A DNA stretch of 64,000 nt. It comes from Chrysomallon squamiferum (taxonomy: Eukaryota; Mollusca; Gastropoda; Neomphalida; Peltospiridae). The stretch is from NCBI GenBank assembly GCA_012295275.1, contig CM022678.1, positions 69,501 through 133,500 on the forward strand, written 5' to 3'. Every line of letters begins with the position of its first letter. The stretch's first letter is position 1. The notes under the pieces were generated by a model. It was not told the origin of the DNA, did not search any database, and worked only from the letters and a program-made list of their open reading frames with translations. A program made the position numbers and the translations under genes. This document shows, one piece after another, positions 43,030 to 56,351 of this stretch.

Positions 43030-46000
43030 GTAAGTTAAAAACTGAAAGTTTTCTTTTGTGTGTCTGTTTAATATATAACACATCACGAGTGCAATACACA
43101 TCACGAGGAGACGAGTGCAGATTGTTATATATGAAAATATTTAGAATCCTCATCTAATATCTTTTCCAATACATCATGTATATAACTTGAAACTGACTAA
43201 GTTGTAGCAGTTTCTAATAATGTTTATGCAACAGAATACCCAAGTAACCAATAGCTTGCGGAAATATTCAGGAATTTCAGATTATAGAATTAAAAAACGT
43301 TGTTACGGTGAATGCAGCAGGTCAGAAATATGAAAATGTGTCCAGATGCTAAAACGATGGTCAGTGACAGATTAAAAACAGGTCTGTAAAAGAAATACTT
43401 AGTAGAAGTATCAGTGTTATTAACATACTGAAGTGCACATTTCATATCATGTTTCAGAGTTTCAACTTTTTATTATGATCTCATTATGTGCATACACTGA
43501 GATGGCAATGTGTGTATGTATGTTTCTTGATAGATACAAAGATATTTGTAAAGTTGATGAAGGTTTTGTCCTGTTTTGGCACTCATGATCTTAGTGGATG
43601 TAACCTAAAACAGCAGTGAAGTACACAAGTAAAACCTAATTAACAGACAAGCTGACGTCACCAAGCTCACTCAGTAACTGTTTAGAAGTCATTTTACCGC
43701 AGTGTTGACCTTCTAGCAACATAGCTAAATATTACCAGACAAAACTACTTATTTTTCATTAAATCAAACACTGAGTCAAAGTTTTGACACCATTAATGTT
43801 GCCCAGAACAAAGTCTGTGCTGCAGAGGTTACCCTAATAAAACCAAAACCTTGTTAACTAAGAAATTGTAATTTTGAGAGCAACATTAATATTTTTGATA
43901 CAAGTAATATCATTTTTTCCTTTGAGTGAGGGGAGTAAAAGAAATGAAAAAATATTTTAATTGTTTTACCTGTTCGGAAATAGCTGTCCGATCTATGTGT
44001 GCAGGGCTGGAAATCAAAGCATTTTGTTTCATTTTAACTATTCTCGTTTTTTTACTTTAACAATTTCAAAAATTACTTATTATTCCTCTATAATTATCAA
44101 AGCAACATTAATTATCCATAACACTTCCGGCTTTTACCTATGAAACTAAATAAATTACACTTTATTAACAGAAAAAAAACAGAAAGAAAGAAACTTTATA
44201 TAACTGTATTAATTTATTGCAGTCATAATCCTTAGTTGATATGTATTATTACTCATTTATAAACTATAATACATAATTTTAAGTAGTGTTACGGAAAAGA
44301 AAATGATTATGCAAACATTTTTTGAATTACGTAGAATTTACACACACACAGACACATAAAAACATAAATAAATTAACACAAACATTCACACATACAAACA
44401 TATTCAGGCATAGAAAAAGTTTTGACTGAGATTTTCTTCTTAAACTGTTGATATAACTCAACATGACTATATATGCCTGTCATTATTATCACCTGTAAAT
44501 ACTAAATATACTGCAAAGCATACATAACATCAACAGCAACAACAACAACAACAATAATAATAATAACAATAACAACAGCAACAATAAACAGTGGGGCATC
44601 TAAGGCACTCACAAGCGACCCGTAATTAACACCATCGTCACGTAACCAAATTAGAACCCTTTATTGGGCATAACACTCTTCCTCCAAAATAACACTAACT
44701 ATACATAGGAAACTCCCTGTATCGGGTAGATAGCTACCCAATTTGGCTTGACTCTAAGGCCATATATGTATTTATATTTAATGTTAAATCATTAGAAACA
44801 CAAAAACAGAAGTTTGGATTAAAGAATATATGATCTAATAATAGTTATTTACCAAGTAAGCTTACAATGTCTGCACAGCCGATTGCAAACAGTTTTACGC
44901 CACAAAATTCACATACTTGAACATGTGAGAGATATTTCATATGTTTAAACTAGGAAACCCCAAGATGTATTTGAAGATGCAAGTATATCAAACTAATGTT
45001 CTGTTTAGCAGGACATTGACGTGACAGTCAGTTAATAATAACACCATTGTGGTATCTATGTTTACAATTACTGATGGTCAGTGTTGATCTCAGATACCCA
45101 CTATTCTCACCCACTGTTTCAGAGATAACAGTCTACAGTTACTGTGATGAGTCTGATCTCAGATTACCAGCCGTGCTCCAAATTAATGGTTATACCAGTG
45201 ATTCTCAACAAGTGTGCATGGCAATTGATTCTCAACCAGTGTGCCGCAAACTTTTGTAGAAAAAACAGTTTGAGAAAAAAAACACGATTGACTGACCTGT
45301 CATTCAGAAACATGGAAAATCATTCTGTTGTTAATCATCACAAAGTTGTAATAACTTGTCACATGTTTTCACTCATTATTTCAGTGCTTAAATTTTTCCA
45401 AGTGTATATTTGTGACATTTCCATTTGTATTGTTTATATCATGTTTATATTGTTTATATATTTTGGGATCAATTCCTCCTACATTAATTTGAGTGAGTAT
45501 AATTACAACTATTCAGATATTATCTGTACATTTATATTGTTTATATAACAAAATTTTGTAATAGCATTAAGTTTAAGTTATTCTGATATTACTAGTGTTA
45601 ATCCTATATTATTTAACTTCAAGCCCAACTGTGATTGTTCTACATGTTTTAACATTATTTGCAATTTGTGATGGTTTTCAAAGAAAAACAGAAAGATTTA
45701 AATTCGAACATTTTCAGTATGATAAAATTTTAGAAGACAGTCTATAAGATTAAAACTAGTATTAATACAAGGAACTAGATGTAGGTCTCTAGAAGAGTAT
45801 GCAAGATGTAGGAGGTTTTGGGATCAATTCCTCCTGATAGAATCTTGAGCTGTTTCTATTTTAGCAGTGCAGAACAACTGAGTTATGAAATAGTAACTGT
45901 CTGTGGGTAGGTATAAATGTAATAAGAAATAGTGGACTGTGAAGTGACAACACAGGGTTTTTTCTTGTATTATCTAAATGTTCCTTAATCTTATGTCTAA

Positions 46001-46091
46001 CCTCATATAAATAAAAAAAAATTCTTCCTTCTGTTAAAAAAAACACAACAAAAGAAAATAAAAACTCAAATCCTTATATTACTTTTTACAG
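43030..46091. other. gene A copy 2 intron
   Basis: Counterpart of 6961-9979. No additional exon recognised. The hAT-terminus fragment is at about 45196-45258. Confidence 0.6.
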
Positions 46092-46409
46092 TTCAACCAA
46101 TACAGATGACAAAAAAGAGTTCAAAAAATCTTTCTAGCATCACAGCTGATTTTTCCTCTGACAACATCACAGCTGAGTCTTCCTCTGACAACATCACAAC
46201 TGAGTCTTCCATTGACAACATCACAGCTGATTCTTCCTCTGACAACATCACAACTGAGTCTTCCATTGACAACATCACAGCTGAGTCTTCCTCTGACAAC
46301 ATCACAGCTGAGTCTTCCATTGACAACATCACAGCTGAGTCTTCCTCAGGCAACATCACAACTGAGTCTTCCTCGGACAACATCAATCCTAGAGTAATTT
46401 TTATTTATG
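46092..46409 (+). CDS. gene A copy 2, Ser/Thr/Asn-rich repeat exon
   Basis: Identical in translation to 9980-10297: nine 9-residue NIT repeats then NPRVIFIYG, 318 nt, same splice phase. The perfect conservation of a 27-bp repeat array between copies argues for the same locus or a very recent duplication. Confidence 0.65.
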
Positions 46410-46984
46410 GTAATACATAGAGCATTTCAATATATTATTTTCTTTATTGATTGGAAACTCTAAGCAGAATTATTATTTGTATCTGTTCCAATGCAGTTTT
46501 TCAATATATTGTTTTGATGGGCAATTCTAATCTGACAAAATTATTATTTATATCTGTAACTGTCTTATATTGTTTACTTTTCTAAAAAGATTATTTGTAA
46601 ACTGACATTTTTTTCTGATTTAAACTGATAATAAATTAACAACTGAAAAGGTTTCATGTACTCTCTACAGGCAAACGTAGCAAAAATAATAAATTTAAAA
46701 ATAGACTAATTATTGTTTCATCATAACTATTATAATTATTCTTGTGTTGACCATTATTTATTTTAATGTTGTAAAGCAATGCTCACATCAAATGTTATCT
46801 ATGTATAATTAGTTAGCATTACTAAAGACAGTTGTTAAAACATATATTGCTATATTCTGTAATACTGTTCACACAGACTGTATTATACTGTATGCTGCCA
46901 TATCTCTATAGATAGATAAAAATTTTCTATATTCTTAGAAATCATGCACTGAAGTTACAGAAATGTTTTTACTCTGTTTCACAG

Positions 46985-47047
46985 GATCAACGGTGATAAA
47001 TAACATTAGCAGTCAGATTTGTCAATTCAGACATGACAATACAGCCA
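46985..47047 (+). CDS. gene A copy 2, 63-nt cassette exon (weak RHIM-like)
   Basis: STVINNISSQICQFRHDNTA, same boundaries as 10875-10937. Confidence 0.5.
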
Positions 47048-48276
47048 GTAAGTTAAAGACTGACATTTTTTTCTGATTTAAACTGATAATAAATTAACAA
47101 CTGAAAAGGTTTCATGTACTCTCTTACAGGCAAACGTAGCAAAAATAATAAATTTAAAAAATAGACTAATTATTGTTTCATCATAACTATTATAATTATT
47201 CTTGTGTTGACCATTATTTATTTTAATGTTGTAAAGCAATGCTCACATCAAATGTTATCTATGTATAATTAGTTAGCATTACTAAAGACAGTTGTTAAAA
47301 CATATATTGCTATATTCTGTAATACTGTTCACACAGACTGTATTATACTGTGTGCTGCCATATCTCTATAGATAGACATGACAATACAGCCAGTAAGTTA
47401 AAGACTAAAACTGTTCTCTTCTCTACATTTTTAATAGGTAACAGTCATGAATTTAGATTGCTGTCAGTGCCATAACATTCAGTAATAGATTATCAAAAGG
47501 CTGTTATCATAAAAATTAAATATGTATCTTTGATTAGCAACTGAACTGTAGCCCATATTAGATTTCATGAATTAGTGTCCTTGTCCATAACTATTGATGA
47601 GATATTTCCACTTTCCAACAGCAAAATACAAACAGTTAAATATTATAAATTCCACAAAGTATTACAAATTATATTTTTATTAGATACATGTACACTCTGT
47701 ATACATTTCTGTATTTATAAACCTGGTGGGGGCTTGTCATATTTTGGTTCACACTTTTCTTAATGGATGACTAAAAAAAAACTAATCACCAGGCAAGTTC
47801 ATGTCACCAAACTCATTTGGTCATTTCTGATTTTCAGAAATCATTTTACTACAGTGCAGACTTTCTAGCAACTACTTAGCTAAATTATTAACTACAAAAC
47901 TATTTTCATTAAATAGAAGAAAAAGTGTTATACATTTATTTTGGTATCAAACAATAAAAGCAAGTAGTAATCTGCCACTCACAGCAGTTAAATAGTCTCT
48001 CTCTCTGTGTGTGAAACCTAATCACTTAAACATGGTCATATAACTGGCATTTCCTTGACCAATAACATGTCACATATAGAAATGCATACATGTATACTAA
48101 TCAAACATAATTTAAACATGTAGTTTGTGGACAGTATAACACATACTAGTTACAAAATAATAGTTGAAGGATCAATTTTTTTTAACATGGATATTACAGT
48201 TACTTTTCTATAAAATCAACACAATTACAAATGCATATTCAGAACTGTCTTAATGAGTAATATCTCCACATTTCAG

Positions 48277-48905
48277 TTCTTGATAAAGAAGTAGTGGAAG
48301 ATAAAAGGGATGAAACTAAAATGCTAGAAATCCTGGTTAATTCTGGAAATCCTGTGATATAATAAATGACAAAAACAATAAAGGTGAAACAGCTTTGATT
48401 GTAGCTCTGAAAACCATTGTAGACAGAAAGCTGGTTTTTACTGGAATGTGGAGCTGATCCTTGTGCATCAGACGATGATAGAAATTCTGTTTTGCTTCTA
48501 GCTGCTAAACAAGGATATTTTGAAATTGTGAAACAATTGATTAAGAAAGGAGTTGATGTGAATACTAAAAACAGTACAGGTGAAACTCCCTCTGTTTACA
48601 GCTGTTAAGTATGAACAGAACAAAGTAGCGTTGTATTTACTGGAAAATGGGAGCTGATCCTAATTTAACAGACAATGATGAAAATTCTGTTTTACACTAG
48701 CAGCTAAATGTGGAAATAGAAAATTGTGACAGCACTGATTGGAAAAGGTGTTAATGTAAATATTAGAAACATTACAGGTGAAACTCCTGTTTTAACAGCT
48801 GTTAAACATCAGCAGAAGGGTATAGTTTCATATTTACAGGAAAATGGTGCTGATCTTACTATAAAAGACAATGATAATTCTGTTTATCACCCAGCAGCTA
48901 AATAA
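48277..48905 (+). pseudogene. gene A copy 2, ankyrin-repeat exon (multiple indels)
   Basis: The entry VLDKEVVEDKRDETKM is intact here, whereas copy 1 has a one-base loss. After that, at least eight single-base indels relative to copy 1 break the ankyrin frame (CCTGTGATA for CCTGTGGATA, ACTCCCTCTG for ACTCCTCTG, AATGGGAGC for AATGGAGC and others). The same final TAA is present. Each copy supplies bases the other lost, so the frame damage is more likely consensus error than mutation. Confidence 0.6.
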
Positions 48906-50355
48906 GAAAATGTAGAAATTGTGACAAAATTGATTGAAAAGATGTTGATATAAATATTTGTAATGGAACCTCATTAATGCCTTTTGCCAGGCTTGTTTTA
49001 ACGAAATTTTGTCTTCTATGTAGTGAATTATATATATTCAGAAACACTTATTTTTATAAGTGGTAATTATGGTATACATTTAATATTACAGTCTGTTATC
49101 CTTTTAGACAGGAGGAGCCAAATTTTAGGTATTAATACCAATTAAAGCTAATCTCATTAGGGAAACTCTTTTCTACAGCTGTTAAGTATAAACAGAAAAC
49201 GTGTAGTTTTGTATTTACTGGAACGGAGCTGTTCTTGATTAACAACATCAGCTCCATGTTCCAGTAAATACAAAGACACATTTCTTTACACCCAACAGCT
49301 AAACATGGAAATATAGAAATTGTGAGAGTATTGATTGAAAAGGTTCTGCTGTAAATATTTTCAAATCAAGGTAAATGCCTTTCATGTAACATGAAATTAA
49401 ATGTATATCTGATGCACAAGCATTGAGCAGTCTGAAAAAAAAAAAAAAACAGAAGTTTTGTATTAATATTGAGAAATTTATGAATATAAATAAATGAAAC
49501 CATTCTAATATTGTCTATGTATTTTCCACATTGTTTATAACTTAGTTTACTAAAATTATTCCAAGATATGTGCATATATATTTTTTATATAACACATTGT
49601 GGTACTAGGATTGACAAAACTAAAATATAACTTAGTAAAGTATTTTGATAATTATTATATAATTTTACAATAGATGATAAAATAAAAATGTTACAAAAAA
49701 GATAGTGAAACCTGACTGTTTTGATGTTCTTGCTCGCAGGTTTATTGACTTGCTGGCATCAAATAATGCCAGGAGAAATTATTTCACATCCATCACTGAA
49801 AGATGAAGGGTTTGGCAAAAGCATCTCATGAGGAAAACATTTTGGTGGTAGACTGTCTGAAATACTGCATCAGAAACTTTTTGAAAATGCATTTCATAAA
49901 AACAGTCCTCATTCAATACTTGCTCAAAAGAAATATTTTTATATATCAGTAGAAATATTTCATGTCTTCTTGACAATGAGTCAAAAACTATATCTAGTTA
50001 CATGTGGTATTTGGAAGTTGAAGACACTTAAATTTCATTCACTGTTCCAAGAGTGCATTTTAATAGATGAAGAACATTAAGATTGTTCACATCAAATCTA
50101 TAAAATGAAACCATAATTTGGTTTGAAAAAAAAAGAACTTTAGATATTTTTGTTTGTTTGGTGATGAAGATATTGTGAATGTTGTTAAAACTAGGTGTTG
50201 TACCAACATTTGATATTAATTAATGGTTTTGTTCAAAAACAGACAGCTACTATACTCAAAGAACTGTTACAGTATAAAAGAAGATGAAATTAAATATTTG
50301 TTCTCACTTGTTACATATTTCAATTTGTCTTAGGTAATATGAACATTGCTCATCT
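48906..50355 (+). pseudogene. right copy of the decayed ankyrin/STAND tail
   Basis: Counterpart of 12812-14285, including the ankyrin fold-back (49201-49280) and the CFDVLA.. STAND C-terminal fragment (49705-49975), with many more small deletions. Ends at the adapter. Confidence 0.6.
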
Positions 50356-50385
50356 AGCAATACGTAACTGAAACGAAGCATACCA
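50356..50385 (-). other. residual Oxford Nanopore adapter (reverse orientation)
   Basis: AGCAATACGTAACTGAAACG followed by AAGCA is the adapter bottom strand with one extra A and a noisy tail, directly before the gap. It is the inverse of 4694-4711. Confidence 0.9.
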
Positions 50386-50585
50386 NNNNNNNNNNNNNNN
50401 NNNNNNNNNNNNNNNNNNNNNNNNNNNNNNNNNNNNNNNNNNNNNNNNNNNNNNNNNNNNNNNNNNNNNNNNNNNNNNNNNNNNNNNNNNNNNNNNNNNN
50501 NNNNNNNNNNNNNNNNNNNNNNNNNNNNNNNNNNNNNNNNNNNNNNNNNNNNNNNNNNNNNNNNNNNNNNNNNNNNNNNNNNNNN
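50386..50585. other. assembly gap, 200 N
   Basis: Exactly 200 N, the same fixed size as the first gap. Confidence 0.99.
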
Positions 50586-51351
50586 TTGACTGTGTAATTA
50601 AAAAAATGTGACTGTTGATTATAATAGATAATATTTGCATATACTACAGATATAAACTATATATAATATCAACTATCCACTATGAACATCAAAACAAAAC
50701 ACAACATTTAAATTAGTAAGAAAATTAAATAATGCGAGTATTATAATATTATAATTTCTATTTCTTTAATTTTCACGAACAGGTTATGTTATAAATATAT
50801 ATAACTCAAGCTCTCTTACACACGTAAACGTTTCGTTTTAATTTTGAAATAAATTAGCGAAAAAATATTTTAAAAATATCATTTTAGAAATAAATACGGA
50901 AATAAAATAGTGACTAAACAGAATTTTTATTATTATTATTATTATTATTTATTTGCTAAATTGAAAAAAATAAATAAATAAAGGGGAGAACTATATTAAT
51001 CATCATCATCATCATGATCACAGTATAAAGGACAACAAAAATAACAAAAACAACAACAATAAACAAATAAATAAATAAATAAATAAATAAATAAACGAAA
51101 CTACAAGGCAGCTTATGTTTCGCTGCCATGACAACTCGTTTATCGATCGACTTAAGGTCGTGTCGCAGAGCTCAAACAAAATTAATAAACTAGGTCACCC
51201 CCCACCCCATACCATCCCATCCAGTTCTCAGTACTCACTGCTGATGTGAATTTCACCTTAAACACTGAACAAACAACTGACGCTTTAGAATTCTTTCCGA
51301 AAACATTTATTACAACAAATTCAACAACAAAACAGACACGAACAAATTGAA

Positions 51352-51403
<52 letters not shown>

Positions 51404-51753
51404 TAAAATAAAATAATATTAAATAAAAATAAAATAATAAATATAAATAAATAAATAAATAATAATAGCAACAACAACATCATAACAACAACACTAATAA
51501 TAGTAACAATGAGAAAAACAATAATAAGAAGTAAAACTAGATAGACTACTTATATGTAACAGTTGCAGCAGTAGTAGTAATTAATTAATTTATACGTAAC
51601 TACATTTTCCAGTACACGAGAAGTAAAACAGCTGGCTAGATACTGCTCATTTCCTGTCACCAACAAATAGTTTTCAGTAAACGTCAAACTTTTAGAACAG
51701 TAAATAAATAAATAAGCAAATAATCTATATACAGGTTTTCATATTAAATTAAT

Positions 51754-51806
<53 letters not shown>

Positions 51807-52431
51807 TCTCTTTATTTTTCTTGTTATTGTTTAGATTACTACATGCTAGAGCAGGGGCTGATAGACGTTTTACAGCACGACAAAATATTGTATAGGTTCA
51901 GCTTAAGTTTAAGTGAAAACAATGATTTCTTCTAATATTGTCTTTATGTATCAAACTTTCTTAAAACATCTTAAAGAAAAGTAATGAAACAACCATTTTT
52001 ATCTATTTTTTATATCCAACACTCAAGCCATAATCTATATTTAATACTTAATAAATAGGCTTAACTTTGCCAAAATCTTCTTTTGATTAAAATCTTTGTT
52101 TAGTATTTAGTGCTTTCTTTGGTATCCGAAAAGTCTTATTAATTTTCAAAGATTCACATCTGATTTATTTAAGTGTTCTCCATATTGTCTTTTCTTTTTT
52201 CCACTTTTCTTGATAATATTGGAATCTTCATCCTGAGTAATGGCTAACTGTCGCTTGTGATCCAGCAACACACCCACTGCCTTGTTTATAACAGTTTACT
52301 CTGATTTATATGTTGTTAGCACACAAACCAATACCATTCAATAATGCAAAAACAACAAAAAGTCACTAAATTTGAACTAACCGCCATTTCCCGCTTGAAA
52401 CTTTACTAGCTACTGTTGTTATTTTGAATGC
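50586..52431. other. non-coding, microsatellite-rich
   Basis: AAT/AAAT runs at about 51060-51095, 51357-51403 and 51420-51470, and a TTA run at 51755-51806. No gene recognised. Confidence 0.55.
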
Positions 52432-53275
52432 CACTATACCAGTGATTCTCAACCGCCGTGTCGCGACATACAAGTGTGTCGCGAGGCAAGGTGTGTCGCG
52501 AAACTTTGTGACGAACACCGGAAAACACGGACAATGTGCATAAATCTCGGTTTCGTGTTCCACTAATAAGCCTTGGAGGAAGGAACTTCCTTTCTCCAAT
52601 GAATATGCACAACAACCTTTGCACCTTTCGCTCAAGGTCGATCAGTAGCCCATGAGACGTCAGTGTGATAGGTTGTGTGTGTGGTGTTGTTCCGCACTGG
52701 TAATGCCGATTGCCGAATTAACTTCGCTGTGTTTTAAATTATTGTCATTCTTAAACACTTCTTAGTAAAGAGATGTAGCTAACTAGGTGTATTTAGTTAA
52801 GAAATTATGCTAGTTAGAACAGACTTTGCAAATCTGTTCAGTTAACAGTGTTTACTATTTACTTACATCGAACTCAATCGTACTGCACACTCGATTTTGA
52901 CCTCTAAATTACAGATGAATTTAAACTAAATTAGCTTGTGGCTGAACGCTGTTTTCTGTGCTTGCATATTTTTCAATTTGTTTAGCTCAGAATCAGTGTT
53001 GTTCACGTACTTTCAAACTATTGTTTTTAGCTCGCAATACTCGAGTTAAATCATATGGTGAATTAATTAAATAAGGATATTCAGTTTTTGTTATTGCATT
53101 GGTAGAATAAAGGTTAGTTTTTACCATATATTTCAGAAGGTGATTGAGTGAAAAAAAAATTGAACACTACTTAATGTTCCAGTTTGACACAGGATGTTGA
53201 CCGTTGACACACGGATCAGTTTAACACTGCCTGTTGTTTACTGTTGTTGGTTAGATTAGCGCGTGTTACTTCACA

Positions 53276-53755
53276 ATGGATAAATTTGTTAAAAGGAAGG
53301 ATGTTAGTGACGGGTGTGAGGTTGAAACAGAACATACAATGAAGCCCACAAAATCCAGCACAAAAAAGGCAAAAGTTCACCATAATAGACGGTATTGTGA
53401 TGATTATTTGAAGTTTGGATTTTCTTGGTCAGGAGATGTTGCTCAACCATGTCCATTATGTATAGTTTGTGGTGAAAAAATGGCCAATGAATCCATGGTA
53501 CCAAATAAATTACTAAGATATTTCACGACTAAACATTCCTACCTACAAGATAAAGATCTGAATTATTTTCAAAGACTGTTACAACAGCAATCAAAACGAC
53601 GCAATGTTTTTCAGAAAACAATGACCGTGTCTGAACCGGCTCAATTCGCTTCAGTTGAGGTAGCTGAAATAATAGCAATGAAATCCAAATCCCACACTCT
53701 TGCTGAGTCAGTTATCCTTCCCGCTTGTAAAAAGATGGTGGAATCCATAATATAA
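53276..53755 (+). CDS. N-terminal part of hAT transposase (BED-finger type)
   Basis: 159 residues starting MDKFVKRKDVSDG. It contains YCDDYLKFGFSWSGD, then a BED-type zinc finger CPLCIVCGEKM...NKLLRYFTTKH, in which the usual first His (RHF) is Tyr, followed by LQDKDLNYFQRLLQQQSKR and LAESVILPACKKMVESI. This order is that of the ZBED5/FAM200-like hAT transposases. The RNase-H catalytic core is absent because the element is internally deleted. The peptide could still bind element ends, but the altered finger makes that uncertain. Confidence 0.8.
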   Translation: MDKFVKRKDVSDGCEVETEHTMKPTKSSTKKAKVHHNRRYCDDYLKFGFSWSGDVAQPCPLCIVCGEKMANESMVPNKLLRYFTTKHSYLQDKDLNYFQRLLQQQSKRRNVFQKTMTVSEPAQFASVEVAEIIAMKSKSHTLAESVILPACKKMVESII

Positions 53756-53764
53756 AAAATAAGA

Positions 53765-53874
53765 AGAGAGAAAGACTACGTTCCACTGAAGAAGAAATGA
53801 GAGTTTGCTTATCGCACATACGACCAAATATTCAAGAAGTCATAAGACAACACCAGGCACAAGTTTCACACTAG
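53765..53874 (+). pseudogene. C-terminal remnant of the hAT transposase
   Basis: In another frame, RLRSTEEEMRVCLSHIRPNI then QEVIRQHQAQVSH ends at TAG 53872-53874. This is the conserved C-terminus of the same transposase family (LR..LS.IRPNI..). Its position right after the N-terminal part shows an internal deletion of the catalytic region. Confidence 0.7.
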
Positions 53875-54055
53875 GTAAGTGGCAATTCTGGGATACTAAC
53901 ATAATAAATTGAATCAGACAAGTCCATATATGTACTTTTTAATTTATTTTACGATTTCATCATATAATATTTAAAATTATTACTGTGTCGCGACAGTTTC
54001 ATGCGCTCGTGGGTATGTCGAGAGTAAAAAAAGGTTGAGAAACACTGCACTATAC

Positions 54056-55790
<1,735 letters not shown>

Positions 55791-55792
<2 letters not shown>

Positions 55793-56307
55793 AAGGAAAT
55801 AAAAATAATTGTAATAAAGTAATAATAAAATAAGATCATTTAAAAAAAACAAAAAACTACTGGATTTATTGGAACAAAAATCTGCGGGAAATAAAATAAT
55901 AAAAGTAAAAATAAAAATAAAATGGCGCGCGTTCTGTTTCACTGAAATAACACTCAACGTCGTATTGTTATTACTTTACGCACACTGAACGTAACCGCAT
56001 TCTGTGAGTGTGGAAATAAATGCTGACATGTAATATCTCTGTTTACCTCGCTTTAGCCCGCCTGAACCGAGAGCAATGTAAACATGGACGACACCCTATC
56101 GTATTTCACGTCACAGGCTATAGTCACGTGATGTTTGACATTACTTTCTTTTACGGCGTCAAAACAGATACTTTTTTGTTGATTTGTTTCAAAGTACACT
56201 GTCTCGTTTATTACTGAGTAAAGTACGTAAAAGCCTCAAAGTACGATACGTTTATTCACTTCACATATAAACAAGAAAACTAAGTTAGAGAAAGCTATTC
56301 TTATTAA

Positions 56308-56351
<44 letters not shown>

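Larger units (their letters stand above)
40788..50355. repeat. right copy of 36.1-kb-spaced direct repeat (gene A copy 2)
   Basis: Collinear with 4711-14285. Near-identical from about 41.3 to 48.2 kb. From about 48.3 kb to the contig end the copy accumulates many single-base deletions and some insertions in homopolymers and elsewhere, as expected for thin read coverage at a contig end. Confidence 0.95.
52440..54047 (+). mobile_element. non-autonomous hAT element with intact ends
   Basis: The left end CAGTGATTCTCAACC and right end GGTTGAGAAACACTG are inverted repeats. An 8-bp target duplication CACTATAC flanks them (52432-52439 and 54048-54055) without mismatch. Subterminal GTGTCGCGA repeats are typical. 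It carries the start and the end of a transposase gene with the middle deleted. At 1608 bp it is far shorter than an autonomous element of this type. Confidence 0.93.
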
